A stretch of DNA of 64,000 nt from Tachypleus tridentatus. Its lineage: Eukaryota; Arthropoda; Merostomata; Xiphosura; Limulidae. A program made the position numbers and the translations under genes. The first letter of the stretch is position 1, and every line of letters starts with the position of its first letter. Location of the stretch: positions 17,911,027-17,975,026 of the forward strand of contig NC_134834.1 of assembly GCF_004210375.1 (NCBI RefSeq). The letters run 5' to 3'. The notes beneath the pieces were generated by a model. The model saw only the letters and a list, made by a program, of their open reading frames with translations, did no database searches and had not been told where the DNA came from. Positions 56,601 through 64,000 of this stretch are shown one piece after another.

Positions 56601-59600
56601 TTTTTAGATACTGTTCACTACCAGTGGTATCTACATACCATATTGTTTTTGTTTTGTTTTTCGTTTGGTTGTTAAAATACTCAGTGTAAAGCATTTGTTA
56701 AAATCTTTGCATAAAAATTACTTATTTTCTATATAAAATACATTGGGTTCCTACAAGTAATTTGTAAAATGAATTATTGATGGTAGTTGTGTGTGAATTT
56801 TTTCAAGCATCTCAGTTTGGTGATACTACAACCAACAAAGCTGTAGTGGCCCCACGTGCTGTTTAGTTTGTTAATGGTTTATAAAAATGGGTTTAAAAAG
56901 CCTGTTAGAAGTTCATATTAATTTTAGGGTTAATAAACACCTGGAAGGATATTTAAAGAACTTGTTAACTTTTCCTTTGAAATATTATCTCTTACTGCCT
57001 CATCTGATGTTTGATTTTGTTAAGAATGTTTAGATGTATTTATTTGTATAAAAAAAATAATTCTGCGTAAAAATACCTCGTAAAATGCTAGTGAAACCAT
57101 CGTTATGATCAACCTGTTAATAGTATTTATATGTGCTAATCTGTACGTATGAAATCGAGTCTCGTGCTCTGTGCTGAATCACAGCTGATTATTGTCCTGA
57201 GTTCACATTTTTTAAACTGAACACGTGTTACTTGCTAGCACTTCCTCGGGTCGGGCACCCAGAATTTGGGCTGTACGGCACTTCTTAACATTGTAAAATC
57301 ATCCAAGACTGAGGTAAAACTCTATTTTTAGCATTTTTGGGTTAAACTAACATTCCATACAAAGTTTTGCAAAATAATTCACAGATTTAGTGACACTATT
57401 GCAAGTTTATGGCTCACATAGTACACGGTAGTAAACTAAGATGATATATATGCACATGTGGTGTTGTGTTGTTGATTTACCTGCTTGGCCTCTTAGCTGA
57501 GATCAAGCATAGTGTGTTGTGTTCTTGGCCTTTTTTTTGTTTTCATAGCAGGTACGAAGGCCTCAACTTTGCTGTTAGTGAGATAATTCTCACCACCCGG
57601 ATCAATGGTACTCTATGGCTTTTGGTGTAGAACAGAGCGTACTGTAGGTTCTAGCTGAAACTCAAACTTCAGTCAACAGTGCCATCTGTCTGTTTCAAAA
57701 AGCTTATTCTTCAATCTTTCTTTCGTTTCTTTTGAATATCAACATCTAACGTAGCAGTGCAAGTACAATGTTCCTCAGAACATATTTCTCAGACAGAACA
57801 TGATGCACATCATTGGCAAATGAGAATAAGTTTGTGTCATCAGATTCCTTATAAACGTTCTTTCCAATCACAATCACGAAACCATCTGTAATTCCCTGGA
57901 ATCACATATTACATAGAATCCTTTTACACAGTCATGCAGAATGCAAGCAATCAGTTCTCGTTAAGAGCACTGGAACTTGATGTCATCCATCAAGTTTATT
58001 CACTTTGAAAGAATTGCCAAATTGAATAGAGTTCATTTCTGTACCTTGTTGGAGCTTTAAAACAATGCCTTGAACATCTTGCTTTCACACTTAAGATCTT
58101 GGACGATGTGGGTCATTTCTTGTGTCACAAAATCTAAGGAGTTTTCGGATGTTCTACTAGACATTTAACCTTCATCACTCTCTAATGGAGCAGCATAATA
58201 AGTCCTTTTTTTGCATCTTTAATTTGCTCTGCTGCTATTTCCCATCTTATTTTCATGCCATTTTGACCTCTAGGTCTAAACCGTTGCATTCACGATAACA
58301 TCGAGGGCACTTTCCACAAATACCACACATGAAGACTTTGCACTTACAGGCACCCATTTTCTTCTTTTCTTGTATGTCAGTAGTATGTTCACACCTGTTT
58401 TGTGGCTGGCCATGGATCCATGGCCATCAAGAGCCATTATGGGCCCCAGGGTAGCAAGCATTAAGGCTTTCCCTCTACACCAAGTGGCAAGGCATTACAT
58501 ATAGGTTCTCCTCCTGGGCCCTGAGGCACTGGCTCCCATGATCCCCCCCCCTCTCATTGGGCCTGCATGGATCCAGTTTTAACAAAGAGTGCAGCAATCA
58601 CCTGATTTTGTCCAATAAAGTTTTGTTAGAAGTGTTAGCCAATAAACATATGATTAGGAATGACTGGAAAAATTGTTTTGCAAAATCCTGAGCACCTGGT
58701 TCATGGAAGAACTGTTAAAAATTTTGATTAGTGTTTAGTCACATCCATTATCAGTTCAAAGCAAAATATTATAAAGCAGATACTGAAAAGTTAGTGAAGT
58801 ATTATTGTATTTTATATGAAAAAAAAACATTTTTATTAAAGAAATTTTATTAAAGTTTTTTTTTTGACAAAAGTATTTGTGAAACAAAAGGTGAAGCAGA
58901 TTTTCATATCTCTGTAATATATTTCTTTGTTAAACCAAATTTTTAGTATAGTTGAATGCAAACTACGAAATGTGATCATATTGTTTATCTAATCAAATTT
59001 TAATGTATATGTTAATATAATTTAATACAAAGTATGAGATGTGATCATATAGTTTGTATAAGGTCAAGAAATATAATTATTTCTGTTTTTGTAGGAAGCT
59101 TTTGTTACTACGGAAGAATTTGGTCTGGATCTTGAACACGTCCAACTATTGCAGCGAAAATTTGATGAGTTCCAGAAGGTAACTAAACGTTATGTAATTA
59201 GTGGTAAGCAATAAATAATTTTGTAAAACCCAAAAGTAAAATGTGGTGTTTTTAGGGTTAGAAGATTTGGGAAACTAAGTTGAAAAAAAAACCAAATAAA
59301 GTAGACAGGAAATGCTTGCTTTTGTTATTCAAATCTTGAAAACCAGAGTTTTATGAATTATGTTTTAGTCTCTAATATCTATTTCCAGAAAGAAGCAGTG
59401 TCATTTTAAACCTGAATATATTTAGTAATGTAGATTAGTGCATGTTTATGTCAACAGGACATGGCAAGCCAGGAGTTTCGAGTTAGTGAAGTGAATGAAC
59501 TCGGGGACAATCTTATCAAGGAAGGTCATTCGGAACATGATGTGATCCAGAAAAAGAAGAAGGTAAGTATAATCTAAAATTAAATCGTTTTGCCTTCAGT

Positions 59601-62600
59601 TGAATACTAACACATTTTAATTTTGTAACGTATTCCACAACTTGTACAGCTTTAATCTTATAAGAGAGTGTTTTTTAAGCATAATTTTTTTTTTGTAAAC
59701 TTCCAAAAAAAACTTTAAGGTTGGGGCAAAGGTTATTTCGTGCTTGTTGTTTTCTGCATGTATTGTTTTATTGTGTGTATTCAAATGTTTCTGTTATTTG
59801 ATGTTAACAATTTGAAATACTAACTAAGCAAAACAAAAGAAACAATCCAAACTCAGATTAAAAAATCGTGAAAATAACAACAACCACCTCAGTTGGGAAA
59901 GTCTACTTTTCTTTAAAACTAAATTACTGCCACAGAATTTTTTTTAAATGTTAACCATTGCTTGTGTATATATGTGTGTGTGTGTGTATTTTATATTTAG
60001 TTTGACATTACACTCAGTGGAAACTTTGAATCCCATGAATGAAAATCTTCCTGTTTTCCATTGTATTATGAGCTATTTTAATTTTTTTTTACTGTTAGCG
60101 TAGCTGGGCCTGGCATGGCCAATTTGTTAGGGCACTTGGCTTCAATCTGAGGGTTGTGGGTACAAATCTGCAGTACACCAAACATGCTTGACCTTTTAGT
60201 TTCAGGTTGTTATAATGTGACAGTCAATGGCACTATTTGTTGGTAAAAAACTAGTCCAAGAATTAGTTCTGGGCAGTGATGACTAACTAACTACCTTTTC
60301 TCTAGTCTTTTACTGCTAATTTCTGGATGGTTAGTGCAGATAGCCTTTGTATGAAATTCAAAACAAGCCAAACCTTTCAAATATCATCCAACCCAAGAGG
60401 ATAACAATAGATTATTATGTGAGCTGTTGTTGAACAGGAGAAAACTAACATCAGTGTTCAAAGTCTGAAGGGTTGTATAACACTAGAATGTTCAAAGGTA
60501 TTTTTCAATTATTGGTCAGTGAAATGTTGTCATTTAATCAGGAATTGCATGATGCATGGCAGAGACTGAAAGCACTGGCACTTCTGCGTCAAGAAAAGTT
60601 GTTTGGAGCACATGAAATTCAACGCTTTAACAGGTAATTATCATTAAAAAAAACATAAATAATAATGTACTTCTGATCACAAAGATATCTCTGTTCTTTA
60701 GGAAAGTTCTGGTTGTGTTTCAGGAACTTTGTCTGTTATTCCAAAATGTAGAAATGTGGACAGTACATAAAGTATTGATAGACAGTCTTCCATCTGTAAG
60801 CTCAGGAATGATTTTAAATAACTCATATATTGCAGCAGTAAATCTGGTTGTAATTAAATTCTGGAATAAACAATGAAATGATTTTAAAAATGTCTAATTT
60901 TATGCATACACAGAATGGGATGACTAAATATTAAGTGCATATCACCCTTTTGAAATTGGTTACTGTTTTATGTATCGTAAGTATCTAAGTGTTGAAGGGT
61001 GAGTTTTATATAAAGTTCATTATGTTAAATCTAGGAACTTAGTTAATATCTTAATAACATCATGATAAGGGTTAGCGTTTATATTTTTCTATTTTAAATT
61101 TTTAAATATATTTAGTCGATATTTTAGTCCTGAGGACGAGACGTAATACAAGATGACCCAAGATACGTCTGTTGTTGTTCCTAAACATTCGTTTTTAGAG
61201 TTTCTCAAAATGGTTTTTTTCCAGACTGTTTTGTCTTCTGAATTGAATAACTTTAGACCAAAGTTAAAAAACAACAACTTTGATTTCAAGTTAATCTTGG
61301 TATTTGGGATTGATTTACAAAAAGAATCACTGAAATAATGCAATATGGTTTTCTGATGGGCTTTTATTGTCTATAGGAGTTAGTGTGTTTCATACAACCT
61401 GTTAAGTTGAAGTTGGTTGCGAAAGGTAACTGTGTGGTCTGTAGGGAATTTCTGTTAATTTATTGTTACTATCATTTAAGATTGAGCTAAAGATTATAAT
61501 GTCTGTTAAAGTTTGGAGTTTAGAAGCATTAGAAAAGTACATTTGTTCAAATGAAATAAAATTATATTATCTGTTGCTTAAAAATGTACTTAAAATTTTA
61601 CTATGAATATTTTAACCATTGTAAAGGTATTGTTCATATTAAAAATATAGTATGTCAATGCTTGCTACTCATCAGAGATGCAGATGAAACAATTGCTTGG
61701 ATCACAGAGAAAGACTTGGTACTCTCTTCTGATGACTACGGTCAGGATCTGGTCAGCGTTCAAACTCTTCAACGAAAACATGAAGGGATTGAGAGAGATT
61801 TGGCAGCCTTGGAAGATAAGGTTTGTTCATCAGACTTTTTCATAGAACTTAGAATCTAGTTTCACTGGTTACTGACTTTAATCAACTTAAATTTCTGCAC
61901 GTTAAAATTTTATGATATTAAAAATAGTTTGTTGTAAGTAAAGTATGCAACTATCCAAATTATATTAGGGCTTTGTGGCTATTTTCAGTTTACTCCAAAG
62001 AAGACAAGTCTACCTTTTGAAAGAAATTAGTTTATAGGTTTTTGTTTTTCATTTTGTATTCAGGCTTTCCATATTTTCAATCATTTATCTTTGTCTTATT
62101 TGGAGGAATTTGATTTCTCAAGATAAATTGATAATTATTCAATACTTATCTTGTCCAAGGTGGTGACTATTGGGCAAGAAGCTGAACAATTGTGTGCCAA
62201 TCACGAAGACCATGCAGATCAGATACTATCCAAACACTCGGAAATTGTGTCCAACTGGGAGATGCTCAAGGCTAAGGTATCAGAAAATAATGTATTAATT
62301 AACTAAAGATAGAATTGTTGAAGTAATATTTCTATAGATACTTTAAAAGTCGTTTTATCAAAACATTTTTGGAAAAAATGGAGAATATCGTATTTGTTTT
62401 ATTATGATGTAAAATATGTAGTTGTTGGATATTAACCTTAAAAATTATTTCAGGTAACTTAGCCGATTTTTATTTTAAGAACTAAAATTTCGTTTCACGT
62501 GCAGTTTATTAAGTTTTCCTTTTGAAACTGAATGACGTTCTTGTCAGAAAAAAAAATTGTGTTACTCACTTTAATGTAAGGGTTTCAAAATTGGTGATGT

Positions 62601-62893
62601 TGTGTGATGAATTTGTTATTGAGAAATTTGATTTCAGAAAATAATCTCTACAAAAACACTTATGAAATTTTTATTTCTCCCCCAACCCCCAAATGCAACA
62701 TTAAAATACTTATACATAGGGTGAAGAACGACGTCAGCGACTGGATGAATCGTATTACTTGCATCATTTTCTGGCAGATTTCAGAGATCTTGTTTCTTGG
62801 ACTAATGACATGAAAGGTATCATCCTGGCCGATGAACTTGCTAAAGATGTAGCTGGGGCTGAAGTACTACTGGAGAGACACCAAGAACACAGG
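50445..62893 (+). CDS. SPTAN1: Spectrin alpha chain, non-erythroid type, N-terminal part (9 exons; gene continues past window)
   Basis: Alpha-spectrin pairs with beta-spectrin to make the actin-linked membrane skeleton. Nine exons with GT/AG boundaries join in frame to 409 codons: 50445-50687, 53825-53950, 56331-56471, 59095-59178, 59458-59562, 60542-60633, 61676-61820, 62160-62276, 62720-62893. The product follows human SPTAN1 as I recall it from residue 1 (VEDIQMRREQVLNYY; DENYKDPTNLQ; RKHEGIERDLAALEDK; DELAKDVAGAEVLLERHQEH). Residues ~14-44 form the lone helix that completes a triple-helical bundle with beta-spectrin in tetramers. Spectrin repeats 1-3 and the start of 4 follow; their signature Trp residues fall at 61, 166, 272 and 378, spacing 105-106. 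ATG 50445 has a good context (G at -3 and +4); the frame is open further upstream, but that is not spectrin-like and an acceptor lies at 50437-50438. SH3, CCC and EF-hand regions lie beyond the window. No defect is seen. Confidence 0.95.
51284..51900. repeat. Minisatellite, exact 30-bp unit with 120-bp higher-order repeat, in spectrin intron 1
   Basis: About 20 copies of CAGTACCACCCATTTAATAA followed by CTGAGCAGTA or variants, with almost no length change. The four-unit block 51541-51660 recurs at 51661-51780 with only a few differences. Frames stay open on both strands as a by-product. Confidence 0.93.
52755..52852 (+). mobile_element. SINE family C
   Basis: CCAGTGGCACGTCTATGGAC, GGGTTTAGATACCCATGATG and GGGCAGAGCACAGATGACCC, ending in (CAA)n. 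The tail is shortened. Confidence 0.78.
53485..53753 (+). mobile_element. SINE family A with 11-bp target duplication
   Basis: Full-length copy in spectrin intron 1, 71 bp before exon 2, flanked by AATCACAAGTA at 53474-53484 and 53754-53764. Four bases are missing from the anticodon arm. Confidence 0.91.
53825..53950 (+). CDS. SPTAN1: Alpha-spectrin coding exon 2 (residues 82-123)
   Basis: AKIQKHQAFEAEVAAHGNAI to NHFASEIIK, repeat 1 helices B-C. Acceptor TTGTAG, donor AAG|GTAACC, phase 0. Confidence 0.93.
53951..56330 (+). other. Alpha-spectrin intron 2
   Basis: 2.4 kb, AT-rich, carrying a 240-bp piggyBac-like MITE. Nothing else is recognised; open frames at 55.3 and 56.1 kb show no domain. 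Confidence 0.8.
55126..55365. mobile_element. piggyBac-like MITE with TTAA target duplication
   Basis: TTAA lies on both sides (55122-55125, 55366-55369). The left end CCTGTTGACTGCC matches the right end CCTGCTCAGTGCC (minus strand) at 10 of 13. At 240 bp with no transposase frame it is non-autonomous. TTAA targets with CC... termini are characteristic of the piggyBac superfamily. Confidence 0.68.
56331..56471 (+). CDS. SPTAN1: Alpha-spectrin coding exon 3 (residues 124-170)
   Basis: KRLEELRALWELLLSKLSEK through FWISDK, joining repeats 1 and 2. Acceptor AATAG, donor AAA|GTAAGT, phase 0. Confidence 0.94.
56472..59094 (+). other. Alpha-spectrin intron 3
   Basis: 2.6 kb. The stretch 57480-58600 is less AT-rich than its surroundings and contains an eroded coding remnant on the minus strand. 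Confidence 0.8.
57755..58460 (-). pseudogene. Eroded coding remnant of unknown identity in a spectrin intron
   Basis: Minus-strand pieces in different frames look protein-like: a Cys-rich segment (CKCKVFMCGICGKCPRC) near 58300-58350, TSENSLDFVTQEMTHIVQ near 58110-58160, QQGTEMNSIQFGNSFKVNKL near 57990-58050, and KESDDTNLFSFANDVHHVLS near 57790-57850. Frames are interrupted by several shifts and stops. I do not recognise the family. It could be a dead transposon gene or a processed host pseudogene. Confidence 0.35.
59095..59178 (+). CDS. SPTAN1: Alpha-spectrin coding exon 4 (residues 171-198)
   Basis: EAFVTTEEFGLDLEHVQLLQ RKFDEFQK, the A-B region of repeat 2. Acceptor TTTGTAG, donor AAG|GTAACT, phase 0. 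Confidence 0.94.
59458..59562 (+). CDS. SPTAN1: Alpha-spectrin coding exon 5 (residues 199-233)
   Basis: DMASQEFRVSEVNELGDNLI to a Lys-rich end. Acceptor CAACAG, donor AAG|GTAAGT, phase 0. Confidence 0.93.
59563..60541 (+). other. Alpha-spectrin intron 5
   Basis: 979 bp, with a TG repeat near 59975 and a diverged family A SINE at 60105-60373. Confidence 0.8.
60105..60373 (+). mobile_element. SINE family A, strongly diverged
   Basis: CCTGGCATGGCCAATTTG head, ACACCAAACATGCTTGACC and AGTGCAGATAGCC tail remain. It is an old copy. Confidence 0.8.
60542..60633 (+). CDS. SPTAN1: Alpha-spectrin coding exon 6 (residues 234-264)
   Basis: ELHDAWQRLKALALLRQEKL FGAHEIQRFN plus two bases of the next Arg. 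Acceptor AATCAG, donor CAG|GTAATT, phase 2. Confidence 0.94.
60634..61675 (+). other. Alpha-spectrin intron 6
   Basis: 1.04 kb AT-rich intron. Complementary short open frames at 61.09-61.34 kb on both strands are incidental. Confidence 0.8.
61676..61820 (+). CDS. SPTAN1: Alpha-spectrin coding exon 7 (residues 264-312)
   Basis: The first base completes Arg264. DADETIAWITEKDLVLSSDD to AALEDK is the A-B part of repeat 3 and the segment closest to vertebrate alpha-II spectrin. Donor AAG|GTTTGT. Confidence 0.95.
62160..62276 (+). CDS. SPTAN1: Alpha-spectrin coding exon 8 (residues 313-351)
   Basis: VVTIGQEAEQLCANHEDHAD to WEMLKAK, repeat 3 helix C. Acceptor TCCAAG, donor AAG|GTATCA, phase 0. Confidence 0.9.
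62720..62893 (+). CDS. SPTAN1: Alpha-spectrin coding exon 9 (residues 352-409)
   Basis: GEERRQRLDESYYLHHFLAD to LLERHQEHR, the start of repeat 4. Acceptor ACATAG, donor AGG|GTAATT, phase 0. No tenth exon is visible before the window ends, so intron 9 is at least 1.1 kb. Confidence 0.94.
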
Positions 62894-63045
62894 GTAATTT
62901 AAAATATTGGTTTAACTTAGGCCTAAATGCATTTTCTGACACTAGCACCATTAAAATTTACTGATATCTTTTATTTGTTTATTTTATCTTGAAAAATGAG
63001 TTAACTAATAGGTTTTTTGGGAAAACATAAAGTATTCACTTTTGT

Positions 63046-63589
63046 ATGCAAAAAATGGCTCGTTTGGGTTGAGAAAATATTTTACATAGAAGAGCGAACA
63101 ACGTTTGACCTTCTTTGGTCATCGTCAGGTTCACAAAGAAAGAGGTAACTGACCGGAAGCTGACCACATGTTTGAAAGGGGTTGTGTAACTGTGTGTCGA
63201 AATGTAGAGGGCGGTATTAGATGTTTGAATATATAATTTTATTTATTATATTAATATAGGTTATAAAGGCGTTCCTTTATATTGGTTTATTTTGGGTTTA
63301 AGTTGTTGTATAAGTAAGGCTTCTTTAATTTTGCATTTGTTTATGTTTGTTTCTTTATTTAGTATTTGAGTGTTTTCTATGGTTATGTTGTTATTTCGAC
63401 ACACAGTTACACAACCCCTTTCAAACATGTGGTCAGCTTCCGGTCAGTTACCTCTTTCTTTGTGAACCTGACGATGACCGAAGAAGGTCAAACCTTGTAC
63501 GCTCTTCTATGTAAAATATTTTCTCAACCCAAACGAGCTGTTTTTTGCATATAAATTTCTCAACAAGTGGGTTTCTCGACATCACTGAT
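63046..63589 (+). mobile_element. Hammerhead-bearing inverted-repeat retroelement with 13-bp target duplication
   Basis: Perfect TATTCACTTTTGT flanks the element (63033-63045, 63590-63602). Arms 63046-63203 and 63393-63550 are near-identical inverted repeats of 158 bp around a 189-bp AT-rich centre. A 39-bp tail ending CATCACTGAT is present only at the right. Each arm, read outward, contains GTGAACCTGACGATGACC and GGTCAAAC, a hammerhead-type order whose core departs from consensus in both arms. There is no reverse transcriptase, so it is non-autonomous. It lies in spectrin intron 9. A relationship to Penelope-like elements is inferred from the ribozyme-like sequence. Confidence 0.75.
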
Positions 63590-63602
63590 TATTCACTTTT
63601 GT

Positions 63603-64000
63603 GTTGATATCAGTATTTGTGTTTTCAGGTAAGAATTTGTGTTTTTTTCTGGAGAAGTTTAATATAATTACTTTGATTTTGCTAAGAATTTATCGCTTGA
63701 AATAATTTAGTTGTATCTTTTTATACTAAAAATGGCTATTAATCAGTGTTTAGTACAAAAATTTGTCGATGTTATTTTTAACACTCTGGCTTCCATATGT
63801 CCCACTGGTGGGCTGTGATAGTCTTCCAGTGAGACCCACATGACTCACTGGTAAATTGCACTCTGTTTTCTTTGTAAAGGGCCACTTACTGGCTGGGACA
63901 CAATGGCTGAATAAACAGATGAGAGTGGAACATCAGGACAACATTTCTTTTCTAAGTCCACCTATTGTTTCTTAAGTTCTTTTTATGTTTTATTAACCTG
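63603..64000 (+). other. Alpha-spectrin intron 9, right edge
   Basis: AT-rich. A stretch near 63790-63870 repeats CCCACTGGTGGG and TCCAGTGAGACCCACATGAC with partial dyad symmetry. No exon seen. Confidence 0.5.

Noticed and set aside
1193-60373. Functional tRNA genes
   Set aside because: The tRNA-like heads have A and B boxes but no acceptor stem pairing, and each continues into a SINE body and tail. None stands alone as a 72-75-nt tRNA.
61089-61343. Overlapping open frames on both strands in spectrin intron 6
   Set aside because: Between two validated exons, no splice sites that would keep the spectrin frame, and no similarity to spectrin repeats.

Overview
The window is animal nuclear DNA: AT-rich, intron-containing and crowded with tRNA-derived SINEs and minisatellites. 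The three host genes are arthropod-like. The SINE repertoire (a Thr-CGT-type tRNA head plus Val-like and His-like heads) is one I associate with horseshoe crabs (Limulus/Tachypleus). That assignment is from memory and was not checked, so I hold it at moderate confidence.

Layout. 1-33.3 kb has no host gene I can recognise. It holds most of the minisatellites (34, 30, 47, ~71, 72, ~34 and 33 bp units), dozens of SINEs, a 5'-truncated LINE reverse-transcriptase fragment (minus, 12.54-13.53 kb) and a mariner element with an internal deletion and intact ends (25.03-25.93 kb). 33.42-34.37 kb is an intact single-exon Golgi-type glycosyltransferase (plus). 38.77-44.11 kb is DDX51, a DEAD-box rRNA-processing helicase (minus). 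It has a 26-nt first coding exon and one 2.2-kb exon, and its only intron carries a 55-bp minisatellite. From 50.44 kb to the right edge is the 5' part of alpha-spectrin (plus): nine coding exons, 409 codons, running out of the window inside repeat 4. DDX51 and spectrin are transcribed away from each other from a ~6 kb spacer.

Mobile DNA. At least four tRNA-type SINE families are present, and several share the same 3' tail and central block. Many copies still have 10-12 bp target-site duplications. The least familiar signal is a set of small inverted-repeat elements built around hammerhead-ribozyme-like sequence, of the kind known from Penelope-like retroelements. Two of them (44328-44479 and 63046-63589) have the same arrangement and are each bounded by a perfect 12-13 bp target-site duplication, so the inverted structure itself was inserted. 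A related or second family lies at 17.29-17.88 kb. A piggyBac-like MITE (TTAA target) and an eroded, unidentified coding remnant sit in spectrin introns.

The three host genes have no evident functional link: DDX51 acts in nucleolar 60S ribosome assembly, spectrin in the membrane skeleton, and the glycosyltransferase probably in the Golgi. Coordinates of repeats are by eye and may be off by several bases.
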